This document shows positions 25,803-34,442 of a stretch of 64,000 nucleotides of DNA, one piece after another (the stretch's first letter is position 1; each line of letters starts with the position of its first letter). Source of the DNA: Levilinea saccharolytica (GTDB taxonomy: Bacteria > Chloroflexota > Anaerolineae > Anaerolineales > Anaerolineaceae). Location of the stretch: the NCBI RefSeq assembly GCF_001306035.1, contig NZ_LGCM01000029.1, forward strand, positions 1 through 64,000, given 5' to 3'. Under the pieces are notes generated by a model. It worked only from the letters and a program-made list of their open reading frames with translations. It ran no database searches and was not told where the DNA came from. A program made the translations under genes and the position numbers.

Positions 25803-26570
25803 CTACTCGGGCTGGATCGGCTCGCTCTTCAAGCGGTAAATACTGGTGGAAAACTGGAACATGTTCCCGTTGAACGTAGCAATACACACCTCAACGGGCA
25901 CGTTCCCTTCGATGTAGCTCACCCCGCGAAAGTGGAAATGCGGAGACCCAGGGCGCACTTGCAGCATTTGCGCCACCTCGGGTGTGGCGGTGATGGGCAC
26001 CAACGTGGCATCGTTGCGCACGACCGGCGCCCCCATTAATTCCTCATACAACTGATAAAAGGACGCCCGCTCCAGGTCGAATTTTTGCATCTTCAGCCCC
26101 AGCGACTCGCGCACCACGTTGGTCATGATCACCGCCGGGGTGTCGTTGACAAAGCGCAGGCGGCGAAAGCGGATGAAGCGGTGTTCCCGATCCGGCGGCA
26201 GCCCGAATTCGCGCGCGAGCGTATCGCTGCCGATCACCGGCTCCACCGACAGCAGCTTCGATTGGGTGTAATTCCCCGCGTCCTGAATGTTACGCGAAAA
26301 ACCGCTGATCTTTTTGAGCGTGTCCTGATACTTCGGGTAGGTGATCAGGCTGCCTTTGCCTTGGATGCGCTTAATGAACCCCTCGCGTTCCAAATCGTCC
26401 AGGGCGCGCGTCACCGTGATGCGGCTGACGGCATGAGTCTCGCAGTAGGACTGTTCCGAGGGCAGCAAAGACCCCGGCGGCATATTCCCTTCCAAAATCT
26501 GGTCGCGGATGATCAATTTGAGCTGTTCATATAAAGGAACAGGGCTGTCACGGTGAATTTTTCCAGTCAC
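25803..26570 (-). CDS. GntR/HutC-family transcription regulator
   Basis: A 255-residue regulator. The N-terminal winged helix (PLYEQLKLIIRDQILEGNMPPGSLLPSEQ, then VSRITVTRALDDLEREGFI) and the C-terminal UTRA effector domain (RFIRFRRLRFVNDTPAVIM, to the last strand FQFSTSIYRL) define the HutC subfamily, whose ligands are usually sugar phosphates or related small molecules. The start is GTG with GGGAGGG upstream. It heads the operon BtpA-PfkB-two transporters and probably represses it and itself through the palindrome over its own -10 box. Confidence 0.9.
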   Translation of the reverse strand: MTGKIHRDSPVPLYEQLKLIIRDQILEGNMPPGSLLPSEQSYCETHAVSRITVTRALDDLEREGFIKRIQGKGSLITYPKYQDTLKKISGFSRNIQDAGNYTQSKLLSVEPVIGSDTLAREFGLPPDREHRFIRFRRLRFVNDTPAVIMTNVVRESLGLKMQKFDLERASFYQLYEELMGAPVVRNDATLVPITATPEVAQMLQVRPGSPHFHFRGVSYIEGNVPVEVCIATFNGNMFQFSTSIYRLKSEPIQPE

Positions 26571-26639
26571 ACATACCCTCCCGAGGAAAAATAAGGTCGA
26601 AGCCGGGGACTGCGTGCAGCAGCGCTCCGGCTTAAGTTG

Positions 26640-26677
26640 CTATAGTAAGATTATAGCCCAACCTGGGGGGATGTCAA
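26640..26677 (-). promoter_or_regulatory. Promoter of the GntR operon with overlapping inverted repeat
   Basis: On the minus strand TTGACA (26677-26672), 16 bases, TATAAT (26655-26650). The interrupted palindrome CTATA-N7-TATAG at 26640-26656 covers the -10 box, a good place for the GntR protein to block RNA polymerase. The leader to the GTG is about 75 bases. Operator function is inferred. Confidence 0.65.
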
Positions 26678-26728
26678 ATCGGAAAAGGGGCAGGCATTTC
26701 TGCCTGCCCCTTCGGGTGTCAAATCGGA
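26672..26728. repeat. 12-base direct repeat flanking a hairpin
   Basis: TGTCAAATCGGA occurs at 26672-26683 and again at 26717-26728, bracketing the perfect stem-loop at 26685-26712. The left copy includes the -35 box of the GntR promoter. Its meaning is unknown; small duplication or a paired binding site are options. Confidence 0.6.
26685..26712 (-). terminator. Terminator of the ZIP transporter gene
   Basis: A perfect 12-base stem (26685-26696 with 26701-26712) around a four-base loop; on the minus strand it is followed by TTTTCC. It lies 29 bases after the ZIP gene and insulates the GntR promoter. Confidence 0.75.
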
Positions 26729-26740
26729 CTTCCCACCAGC

Positions 26741-27553
26741 CTACCCCAAAGCCACATCCAGCAGCATCATCAGCGCAAAGCCCAGCATGGCCCCAATCGT
26801 TGAAATATCCGTGCTGCCTGTGCGCTGTGATTCAGGGATCAGCTCTTCAATCACCACGTAGATCATGGCTCCCGCTGCGAAAGCCAGCGCGTACGGCAGC
26901 AGCGGCCGGATAAAAATCACCAGCGCCGCCCCAAACACGCCCGCCATCGGCTCCACCACGCCCGAAAGCTGCCCATAAAAGAAGCTGCGCCAACGCGAAA
27001 AGCCCTCCCCCCGCAGCGGCATGGAGACCGCCAGACCTTCGGGGAAATTCTGCAGGCCAATACCGATCGCCAGCGCCACCGCCGAGGCCAGGGTCGCCGT
27101 GGGTATGCCCGCTGCCGCCGCACCAAAGGCCACCCCCACCGCCAGCCCTTCGGGGATATTGTGCAGGGTGATCGCCAGCACCAGCAGCACGCTGCGCTGC
27201 CAGGTGGTCTTCAAACCCTCGGCCTGATCCCGGGGCAGGTCCATGTGCAGGTGGGGCAGCAGCTTATCCACAGCGTACAAAAACCCGCCGCCCAACAGGA
27301 AACCAATCACCGCCGGAAGCCAGGCGATCTGCCCGTTATCCTCCGCCATAGCGATGGCCGGAGAGAGCAGCGACCAAAAACTGGCGGCGATCATCACCCC
27401 TGCCGCAAACCCCAGCATGGCGTTTAAGAACGAACGATTCACTTTCTTGGTGGTAAACACCACCGCCGCCCCCAGGGCCGTTAACCCCCAGGTAAACAGA
27501 GTGGCCAAGAGGGCCTGCAAAATTGGATTTAAAGAACCTAAGGTTTCTAACAT
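26741..27553 (-). CDS. ZIP family divalent metal transporter
   Basis: A 270-residue membrane protein with eight predicted helices and the ZIP signature [10 protein letters not shown] in helix 4, with a second metal site in helix 5 ([11 protein letters not shown]; the HxxxE version has Asn here). A histidine-bearing loop (LLPHLHMD) lies between helices 3 and 4. ZIP proteins of this ZupT/GufA type import zinc or other divalent cations. ATG at 27553 is preceded by AAGGAG; a TATAAT at 27628-27633 is the likely -10. No obvious Zur/Fur box was recognised. Confidence 0.9.
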   Translation of the reverse strand: MLETLGSLNPILQALLATLFTWGLTALGAAVVFTTKKVNRSFLNAMLGFAAGVMIAASFWSLLSPAIAMAEDNGQIAWLPAVIGFLLGGGFLYAVDKLLPHLHMDLPRDQAEGLKTTWQRSVLLVLAITLHNIPEGLAVGVAFGAAAAGIPTATLASAVALAIGIGLQNFPEGLAVSMPLRGEGFSRWRSFFYGQLSGVVEPMAGVFGAALVIFIRPLLPYALAFAAGAMIYVVIEELIPESQRTGSTDISTIGAMLGFALMMLLDVALG

Positions 27554-27723
27554 ACGGTTCAACTCCTTCGATAAAAGCGGTCACTTGATGCTACAATTCA
27601 GTGATTGTTATTCCTATCGTGCCATTGATTATAGTCATCCCAGCCAAAATTTCACCCCCTTTTAGGGTGATCTTTCGGAGCTTTCTCCAACAAAAAAGCC
27701 ATTTTCAAAATGAGGTTTTCGGT

Positions 27724-27729
27724 ATATAG
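27724..27729 (+). promoter_or_regulatory. -10 box of a leaderless transcript
   Basis: TATAGT only 7 bases before the ATG at 27737, so transcription should start at or next to the start codon. No ribosome site lies between them. No good -35 is seen. Confidence 0.5.
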
Positions 27730-27736
27730 TGAACCT

Positions 27737-28186
27737 ATGTCAACCATCGGCCCAACCTCACTTTCGGTCATAGAAGGTCTTGCCCTGTGGCGTGCCCGGC
27801 CATTTGGAGACGCTCTGCGCCTGGATTTCGGTGCCGTCGTAGCAGATCCCTGCTGCGGGCGGCTCGATCAAACCCGCGGTTCTTATTATATTGAAGCCTC
27901 CGCCCCCTGGCACGCCCAGACCCCCCAGAACCAGGTCTGGCACGGCTCCGTCAGCGACCAAAGCGCCGCCGCCGCCCTCGCCAGCTATCTGGCAAGCTGC
28001 TCCGATTCCGACAACAGCGTCCAAACGGCCGCCCTCACCGCCGCCCATACTCTGCACATCCAGTTAGCCAGCGGTCTCACTCTGGAAATTGATTCGGCCG
28101 CCGTCCCAGGTGAAGAAGCCTGGCGCCTGGCCTCCGGCGAGCCCTACACCAGACCTCTGATCTTCACCCTGGATTTGCCAGGCTGA
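27737..28186 (+). CDS. Hypothetical protein before the CCA-adding enzyme
   Basis: A 149-residue soluble protein without signal peptide or recognised motifs; contains a CC pair (ADPCCGRLDQ) and an Ala-rich helix in the middle. I do not recognise a family. It is likely real because its codon use resembles its neighbours and it lies 12 bases before the CCA gene in the same direction, with a -10 box just upstream of its ATG. An earlier in-frame start is possible but precedes the promoter. Confidence 0.6.
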   Translation: MSTIGPTSLSVIEGLALWRARPFGDALRLDFGAVVADPCCGRLDQTRGSYYIEASAPWHAQTPQNQVWHGSVSDQSAAAALASYLASCSDSDNSVQTAALTAAHTLHIQLASGLTLEIDSAAVPGEEAWRLASGEPYTRPLIFTLDLPG

Positions 28187-28198
28187 GAACCCGCAGCC

Positions 28199-30868
28199 AT
28201 GCACCTCATTCTCACTCACGAACAGGCAGATTTCGACGGCATCGCCTCCCTCTTAGGCGCCGCCCTGCTCCACCCGCAGGCCGTGGCCCTCTTGCCGCGC
28301 CGCATGAACCGCAATGTGCGTTCATTCATTGACCTGTACGGCCAGGATCTGCCCTTCACCGAGAATCGAGATCTCCCCAACCGCCCCATTCAAACCATCA
28401 CCCTGGTGGATACCCAGTCTCTGGCCACCCCCAAAGGCATGAGCGCCGCCACGCGGGTCAATGTCATCGATCATCATCCCCTGCGTCCCGACCTGCCCGC
28501 CGAATGGGAACAATCTCTGCACGAGCTGGGCGCCTGCACCACCACCTTCGTTCAAGCCCTGCAAGAGAAAGAGATCTCCCTGTCTTTCGTGCAGGCAACC
28601 TTGCTCCTGCTGGGCATCTACGAAGATACCGGCGCTCTGACCTACGCCAGCACGACCCCCCAGGATATCCGCGCCGCGGCTGACTTGCTCGAGCGCGGGG
28701 CCAGCCTGCGCATTTTGGCCAATTTTCTCAATCCGCCGCTCTCCCCTGAGCAGCGCAGCTTGCACGACCGCCTGCTGGCCTCAGCCCGCAGCCTGACCCT
28801 CAACCACCAGAATATCGTCATCGCCGCCGCCTCTGGGGAAGAGATGACCGAAGAAATCTCTTCCATCGCCCATAAACTGCGCGATTTCCTCGACCCCGAC
28901 GCCCTCTTTCTGCTGGTGCAAACCAACGAAGGCATTCGCCTGGTGGCCCGCTCCACCACCGATCAAATTAACGTGGGTCAGGTGTCCGCGCATTTTGGCG
29001 GCGGCGGCCACGCCCGCGCGGCTGGGGCTCTCATCCATCCCGGCTCGCTCTCCCTCCAACCGGATGAATCCCCCTTGGAGGCAGTCTACCGCGAACTGAG
29101 CACCGTCCTTTCCCAACACGTCCGCCCGCCCATCACCGTGCGGCGGCTCATGTCACGCCGTCCCCTGGTGCTGAACCCTGAAACCTCGGCTCAGCACGCC
29201 GCGCACCTCATTCAACGCTACGGCTACGAAGGCTATCCCGTGGTGGAAAAAGGCCGCGTCATTGGGCTGCTCACCCGCCGCGCCGTAGACCGCGCCATCG
29301 CCCACAAACTCGACCTCAAAGTGGCCAGCCTGATGGACGCAGGCGAAGCCTCGGTTCACCCCCACGACACCATCGAACACTTGCAAAAAGTGATGGCTTC
29401 CACCGGCTGGGGACAGATCCCCGTCACCGACCCCGAAAGCGGCGAAGTCATCGGCATTGTCACCCGCACCGATCTGCTCAAGACTCTTGCGGGCGGTTCC
29501 CAGCCTGTTTCGGAGCGGCAGAATTACGCCCTGCGCCTTGAGGCTGCCCTGCCCCCTGCGCGTCTGTCTCTGCTGCGCGCCATCGCCGAAGAAGCCCACG
29601 GCCGCCGTCAGGCCGTTTACATCGTGGGTGGTTTTGTCCGCGACCTGCTCCTAGACCGCCCCAGCCTGGATTTTGACATCGTGGTCGAAGGGGATGCCAT
29701 TCTGTTGGCCAACGCCCTGGCCGCCCGCTTGGGCGGGCGCGTGGTCAGCCATGCCCGTTTTGGCACCGCCAAATGGTGGATCGCTGAAACCCGCGCCGAC
29801 CTTGTCCAGCGCCTGCCCGAAGACGGCCACCTGGACCCCCAGGACTTGCCCGAATTTTTGGATCTCATCACCGCCCGCACCGAATTCTACGACCATCCCA
29901 CGGCCCTGCCCACCATTGAGCGCAGCAGCATCAAGCTGGATCTGCACCGCCGCGACTTCACCATCAACACCCTGGCCCTGCGCCTCGACGGTCATCATTA
30001 CGGCGAACTGTACGATGACTGGGGCGGCTTGCTCGATCTGCGCCGCGGCTGGGTGCGCGTGCTGCACTCGCTCTCTTTTGTGGACGACCCCACCCGCATG
30101 ATTCGCGCCGTGCGCTTTGAGCAGCGTTTCCATTTTAAAATCGAGCCGCGCACCCAGCAGTTGATGAGCGAGGCGCTGCCCCTGCTGCGCCAGCTCTCCG
30201 GCGCGCGCCTGCGCCACGAGATGGACCTCATCCTGGCCGAAACCAACGCCCACCTCATGCTCACCCGCCTGGAAGAACTCGGCCTGCTGCAGGCCGTTCA
30301 CCCCAGCCTCACTTACACCCCCGCCATGCAGCCTGCCCTGCTGACCGCTCTGCAAACCACACCCTCCGCGGATTGGCAGCTCCCCGACTTCCACAGCGGC
30401 CTCTCCACCCCTCAGCGCCTGGCTTATGCCGTGTGGATGCTCCAGCTTCCTTCTCAGGCGCTCATCCCCATCGCCGACCGCCTGCGTTTTCCGGCGGATC
30501 TCACCGCCGCCGTTCACGCAGCCCAGCGCCTCTCGGAACGCTGTGATGCCGTCAGCGCACAATCGCCCAGCCAGATCAGCGAAGAGTTGGATAAAGTCCC
30601 CCCCCTGGGGCGCTATGCCCTGTATCTCACCTGCTCCAGCCCTCAGGCTCGCCAGCTCTTGGAAACCTACACGCAGATCTGGTCTAAGGTTCAGCCCACC
30701 CTCAGTGGCGACGATCTGCGCGCCCGCGGCTTGCCCCCGGGCCCGCTTTACCGCCAAATTCTCACCATGCTGCGCGCCGCCTGGCTCGACCAGCACATTC
30801 ATACACCCGCCGAGGAATGGCCTCTGGTGGAAGCCTGGCTGAAAGCTCACCCCCTGCCTGCAGAGTAA
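28199..30868 (+). CDS. cca: DHH-CBS-nucleotidyltransferase fusion: CCA-adding/poly(A) polymerase family
   Basis: An 889-residue three-part protein. Residues 1-310 are a DHH/DHHA1 phosphoesterase domain (ADFDGIAS, VDTQSL, VIDHHPLRPD and FGGGGHARAAGA). Residues ~318-430 are two CBS repeats (VRRLMSRRPLVL, VASLMDAGEAS). Residues ~455-889 are a class II tRNA nucleotidyltransferase with VYIVGGFVRDLLLDRPSLDFDIVVEG (metal Asp pair DxD), RRDFTINTLAL and DDPTRMIRAVRFEQRF. It adds CCA or part of it to tRNA 3' ends, needed by tRNA-Ser(GGA) here, which lacks an encoded CCA. In organisms with split activities this fused type is often the A-adding or CC-adding enzyme; which applies is open. Confidence 0.9.
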   Translation: MHLILTHEQADFDGIASLLGAALLHPQAVALLPRRMNRNVRSFIDLYGQDLPFTENRDLPNRPIQTITLVDTQSLATPKGMSAATRVNVIDHHPLRPDLPAEWEQSLHELGACTTTFVQALQEKEISLSFVQATLLLLGIYEDTGALTYASTTPQDIRAAADLLERGASLRILANFLNPPLSPEQRSLHDRLLASARSLTLNHQNIVIAAASGEEMTEEISSIAHKLRDFLDPDALFLLVQTNEGIRLVARSTTDQINVGQVSAHFGGGGHARAAGALIHPGSLSLQPDESPLEAVYRELSTVLSQHVRPPITVRRLMSRRPLVLNPETSAQHAAHLIQRYGYEGYPVVEKGRVIGLLTRRAVDRAIAHKLDLKVASLMDAGEASVHPHDTIEHLQKVMASTGWGQIPVTDPESGEVIGIVTRTDLLKTLAGGSQPVSERQNYALRLEAALPPARLSLLRAIAEEAHGRRQAVYIVGGFVRDLLLDRPSLDFDIVVEGDAILLANALAARLGGRVVSHARFGTAKWWIAETRADLVQRLPEDGHLDPQDLPEFLDLITARTEFYDHPTALPTIERSSIKLDLHRRDFTINTLALRLDGHHYGELYDDWGGLLDLRRGWVRVLHSLSFVDDPTRMIRAVRFEQRFHFKIEPRTQQLMSEALPLLRQLSGARLRHEMDLILAETNAHLMLTRLEELGLLQAVHPSLTYTPAMQPALLTALQTTPSADWQLPDFHSGLSTPQRLAYAVWMLQLPSQALIPIADRLRFPADLTAAVHAAQRLSERCDAVSAQSPSQISEELDKVPPLGRYALYLTCSSPQARQLLETYTQIWSKVQPTLSGDDLRARGLPPGPLYRQILTMLRAAWLDQHIHTPAEEWPLVEAWLKAHPLPAE

Positions 30869-30881
30869 GGATCGCGTCCTC

Positions 30882-31424
30882 ATGCAGCCCTCACCCCCCC
30901 ACCCGCTCCACGCCCAACCCGCCTGGCTCTCCGGCGTGATCATCCGCCGGGCGGTCTTCACCGACCTGGCCCGCATGGAATGGGAAGGGCAGTACCAGCA
31001 TTTCCGCAACGTCTATGCCGAAGCCTACCGCCGCGCTCGCGACGGGCTGTCGGTGCTGTGGGTGGCGGATCTGCCGGAGGTGGGCCTGATCGGGCAGGTC
31101 TTTATTCAATTCATCTGCGATCGTTTGGAACTGGCTGACGGCGTGGACCGCGCCTATCTCTATGGTTTTCGCATTCGCCCCACCTACCGCGATGCCGGCC
31201 TGGGCTCGCGCATGATGGAAATAGTCGAAGACGATCTGCGCAGCCGCTGCTTCCGCTATTTAACGCTGAACGTGGCTAAAGACAATTTTCGCGCCATCCG
31301 CCTATACACCCAAAAGGGCTACCACATCGTTGCGCATGAACCCGGCATCTGGTCTTACCCCGACCATAACGGCGAATGGCAGACTGTGGAAGAACCCGCC
31401 TGGCGCATGGAAAAAAAGCTTTAG
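30882..31424 (+). CDS. GNAT family N-acetyltransferase
   Basis: A 180-residue acetyltransferase. The acetyl-CoA loop lies in YGFRIRPTYRDAGLGSRMME, with the QxxGxG-type signature degenerate as RDAGLGSR, and the C-terminal part has NVAKDNFRAIRLYTQKGY, typical of RimI-like members. Substrate unknown. It follows the CCA gene by 13 bases and probably shares its transcript. The 3' end overlaps the convergent methyltransferase gene by four bases. Confidence 0.85.
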   Translation: MQPSPPHPLHAQPAWLSGVIIRRAVFTDLARMEWEGQYQHFRNVYAEAYRRARDGLSVLWVADLPEVGLIGQVFIQFICDRLELADGVDRAYLYGFRIRPTYRDAGLGSRMMEIVEDDLRSRCFRYLTLNVAKDNFRAIRLYTQKGYHIVAHEPGIWSYPDHNGEWQTVEEPAWRMEKKL

Positions 31425-32008
31425 CCCTCGGTCTTCGCGAACACAAACCAGGTTGAAGGCTGCCCGGCATGTTCCCAGCCGTCCGCGCGCTGCACCAGCC
31501 GGAAACGCTCTTGAATGCGTGCGATCCCCTCGGCATTCACCCCCATCCCTGCTCCCACCTGAATCCAGGCATACAGCAAGAATTCTCCTCCAGGGGTCAA
31601 AAGCTGCTCCAATCGGTCTAAAACTGCCTGCTGCCCCTGCGGCGAAAGGGTGTGAAAGCAGCCGATATCCAAAACCAGATCAAACGGCCCTTCCACCCCC
31701 TCCAGACGAGTCACATCACCGGTCAAAAAGCGCACCCGCCCCTGCACTCCCGCCTGGGCTGCCCGCTGCCGCGCCCGCCCCACCGCGCGCAGCGCAAAAT
31801 CAACCCCCACCACCTCCCAGCCCGCCCGGCCCAAACGCACAGCGTTCAGCCCGCTGCCGCAGCCCAGTTCCAGCGCCCGCCCAGCCGGGTGCTGCTGCAC
31901 ATAGGCTTCCACCTCCGGTGGGGTCATTTCTGTATCCCACGGAGGCCGCTGCAAATACCAACCGTTAAACAGCAGCCATTTTCTCCAGCGTTCCAGAATG
32001 ATCTTCAT
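31421..32008 (-). CDS. Class I SAM-dependent methyltransferase
   Basis: About 195 residues. The SAM-binding motif I is ALELGCGSGLNAV, motif II VVGVDFALRAV, then FLTGDVTRLE and FDLVLDIGCFHTL (motif IV), as in thiopurine-type/Methyltransf_25 enzymes. The N-terminal NGWYLQRPPWDTE(M)TPPEV is shared with the TPMT/tellurite-resistance-like group. Start at 32008 is favoured by AGGAG upstream; a longer start at 32065 exists. Substrate not identified. Confidence 0.85.
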   Translation of the reverse strand: MKIILERWRKWLLFNGWYLQRPPWDTEMTPPEVEAYVQQHPAGRALELGCGSGLNAVRLGRAGWEVVGVDFALRAVGRARQRAAQAGVQGRVRFLTGDVTRLEGVEGPFDLVLDIGCFHTLSPQGQQAVLDRLEQLLTPGGEFLLYAWIQVGAGMGVNAEGIARIQERFRLVQRADGWEHAGQPSTWFVFAKTEG

Positions 32009-32127
32009 CTTCAAATGCTCCTGTCCATGTGTACCGAAAAGCCCCAAAAACGCGCCAAATATCATCTTTTAAGGAATCCACTAAGCGATTTCGCTCACTC
32101 TGTCAACCCAAAACCGCTAACTCTTGA

Positions 32128-32133
32128 TATAAT
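32128..32133 (+). promoter_or_regulatory. -10 box of the EF-G-like gene
   Basis: TATAAT 112 bases before the ATG at 32245; a roughly 105-base leader follows. A -35 box is not clear. Confidence 0.5.
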
Positions 32134-32244
32134 AATAAGGTTTGCACCCCCAGTCACGTACCTGTCTTCTGTAGACAGGACCCACGACTTTCTTAACATT
32201 TGCGAGTCACTAAACTCCAGTTTGAAAAGAGAAGGATTGGATTC

Positions 32245-34317
32245 ATGAAAGAGTATACCGCCGAATTTATCCGCAATGTTGCTCTGGTCTCCCATTCCAG
32301 CGCTGGGAAGACCATGCTGACTGAGGCGTTCCTGCATTTCACAGGCGCCACCACACGCATGGGCAAGATCGAAGATGGCACCACCGCCTCCGACTACGAT
32401 GATGAAGAACATCGCCGCGGCATCTCCCTCTACACCACGGTCATCCCGATCGAATACAAAGATGTTAAGATTAACCTGCTGGATACGCCGGGTTACACGG
32501 ACTTTGTCGGCGAGGTCATCTCCGCCTTACGCGTTGCGGATGCGGCCGTCGTGCTTTTAGACTCGGTCTCTGGCCGCGAAGTCGGCACGGAAATCGCCTG
32601 GAACTACTGCAACGAATTCAAACTGCCGCGCTTCCTGGTCGTCAACAAGATGAACCGCGAAAACGCCAACTTCCAGAAGGCCCTGGCCACCATGGAAGAG
32701 TATTCCGATATTCGCCTCATCCCCGTTCAGCTCCCCTGGGGTGAAAAAGCCGACTTCCAGGGCGTCATTGACCTGCTCTCCCTGAAAGCTTACAAGGGCG
32801 ACGGCAAAACCGTGGTGGATATCCCCGCCGAGTACAAAGACGCCGCCGAAAGCGCCCACACCGCCCTGGTGGAAGCCGCTGCCGAAGGCGAAGATGAACT
32901 CCTGGAAAAATATCTGGAAACCGGCGAACTGACCCAAGAAGAGGTCATTCGCGGCTTCCGCAAAGCCATCATCAACGGCAGCTTCGTGCCTGTGCTGGTT
33001 TCCGCCGGCACCGCCATGATCGGCCTGGCTCCCCTGCTCGATGCCATCATCAACTTCCTGCCCTCGCCCAAGGACGTTCCCCCAGCCAAAGCTGCCGGGA
33101 AATCCGGTGAAGAGACCCTCGAAGCGGTGGATTCTGGCCCGTTGGCCGCTTATGTGTGGAAAACCACCGCTGACCCCTTTGTGGGCAAGCAGACCTTCTT
33201 CCGCGTTTACTCCGGCATGATCTCGGCCGATTCCCGCGTTTGGAACCCCAAGCACAATAACGAAGAACGCATCGGTTCCGCCTTCATCTCCCGCGGCAAA
33301 GAGACCATCAACGTCAAGCTGATCCACGCTGGTGATATTGGCCAGGTAGCCAAGCTGGGCGAAACCGTCACAGGCGACACCCTGTGCGACCGTGCCCACG
33401 TCCTCAGCCTGCCGATCCCCACCTACCCCAACGCTCTCTTCCGTGTGGCCGTCAACCCCAAGACCCAGGCCGACTCCACCAAAATTAGCTCCACCCTCAC
33501 CCGCCTGTGCGAAGAGGATATGACCCTCTCTTGGATGATGGAACCCGCTACCTCGCAGACCATTCTGCAGGGCATGGGCGACCAGCACATCGAAGTCGCC
33601 GTACGCCGCGCCGAAGCCAAATTCCAGGTCAGCCTGCTCACCGATATTCCCCGCGTTCCCTTCCGCGAAACCATCACCAAGAAGGGCCAGGCCATGTACC
33701 GCCACAAGAAACAGACCGGCGGTTCGGGCCAGTTCGGCGAAGTCCACCTGCGTGTGGAGCCCGCCCCCAACGGCGAATTTGAACTGGTGAACGACATTTT
33801 CGGCGGTGCCATCTCCGCTTCCTACCTGCCCGCCATCGAAAAAGGTATCCGCAGCACCATGAAAGAAGGCATCCTGGCCGGCTATCCGGTGCACAGCATC
33901 CGTGTGTCGGTCTTCGACGGTAAGGAACACCCCGTCGACTCCAAACCGATCGCCTTCGAAATCGCTGGCCGCGAAGCCTTCAAACTGGCCTTCGCCGAAG
34001 CCGGCCCCGTGCTGGAAGAACCCATCATGATGGTCAAGATCATCGTCCCCGAAGCCAACATGGGCGACGTCCTCGGCGATCTGAACACTCGCCGTGCGCG
34101 TGTGATGGGCATGGAGACCGAAAAAGGCCACTCCATCGTCAACGCCACCGTCCCGCTGGCCGAAATGCAGCGCTACACCACCCAGCTCCGCTCCATCACC
34201 GGCGGCCGCGGTATCTTCGAGATGACCTTCAACTCTTATGAAACCGTCCCGGCGCACATTGCCCAAGAGGTGATCGCCGCGCGCCAGAAGGAAATTCAGG
34301 ACAAGAAGGACGAATAA
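32245..34317 (+). CDS. Elongation factor G paralogue (EF-G2/FusA-like GTPase)
   Basis: A 690-residue translational GTPase with the five EF-G domains: P-loop SHSSAGKT (16-23), DTPGYTDFV (80-88), then domain IV (QTGGSGQFGEVHLRVEP) and C-terminal GGRGIFEMTFNSYE. It aligns with the shorter EF-G2-type paralogues rather than the canonical fusA of the str operon, and rpsL/rpsG/tuf are not next to it. The guanine-specificity motif NKxD reads NKMN at 134-137, so the Asp is replaced by Asn, which is striking. AAGGA lies before the ATG. A ribosome-related role is likely; true translocation is uncertain. Confidence 0.85.
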   Translation: MKEYTAEFIRNVALVSHSSAGKTMLTEAFLHFTGATTRMGKIEDGTTASDYDDEEHRRGISLYTTVIPIEYKDVKINLLDTPGYTDFVGEVISALRVADAAVVLLDSVSGREVGTEIAWNYCNEFKLPRFLVVNKMNRENANFQKALATMEEYSDIRLIPVQLPWGEKADFQGVIDLLSLKAYKGDGKTVVDIPAEYKDAAESAHTALVEAAAEGEDELLEKYLETGELTQEEVIRGFRKAIINGSFVPVLVSAGTAMIGLAPLLDAIINFLPSPKDVPPAKAAGKSGEETLEAVDSGPLAAYVWKTTADPFVGKQTFFRVYSGMISADSRVWNPKHNNEERIGSAFISRGKETINVKLIHAGDIGQVAKLGETVTGDTLCDRAHVLSLPIPTYPNALFRVAVNPKTQADSTKISSTLTRLCEEDMTLSWMMEPATSQTILQGMGDQHIEVAVRRAEAKFQVSLLTDIPRVPFRETITKKGQAMYRHKKQTGGSGQFGEVHLRVEPAPNGEFELVNDIFGGAISASYLPAIEKGIRSTMKEGILAGYPVHSIRVSVFDGKEHPVDSKPIAFEIAGREAFKLAFAEAGPVLEEPIMMVKIIVPEANMGDVLGDLNTRRARVMGMETEKGHSIVNATVPLAEMQRYTTQLRSITGGRGIFEMTFNSYETVPAHIAQEVIAARQKEIQDKKDE

Positions 34318-34341
34318 CCCTTCTTCCCCCAAAAACCAAAG

Positions 34342-34375
34342 GCTGGGTGGGCGATCTCGACCCACCCAGCTTTTT
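34342..34375 (+). terminator. Terminator of the EF-G-like gene
   Basis: A perfect ten-base stem (34342-34351 with 34361-34370), nine-base loop and five T residues. It ends just before the palindromic promoter of the next gene. Confidence 0.88.
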
Positions 34376-34380
34376 CGTAA

Positions 34381-34401
34381 GCAAACGTTTGCGATTATAA
34401 T
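34381..34401 (+). promoter_or_regulatory. PurR-like palindrome beside the -10 box of the MazG-like gene
   Basis: GCAAACGTTTGC at 34381-34392 is a perfect 12-base palindrome, followed by TATAAT at 34396-34401. The core is identical to the Escherichia coli PurR operator consensus (ACGCAAACGTTTGCGT), a LacI-family site, and sits between the -35 and -10 positions, where a repressor would block initiation. No LacI-family gene is in the window. That the site works here is inferred. Confidence 0.6.
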
Positions 34402-34442
34402 AGACCCATTCACCGGCAGACCCGCCGAGAGGGAAGCGAAAC

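Noticed and set aside
26672-26728. Transposon target-site duplication
   Set aside because: Only a terminator hairpin lies between the copies; no element or inverted ends.
29651-31009. 452-codon minus-strand frame
   Set aside because: Antisense to the CCA-adding enzyme; no domain or ribosome site.
32557-34413. 618-codon minus-strand frame
   Set aside because: Antisense to the EF-G paralogue, Gly/His-rich, no domain seen.
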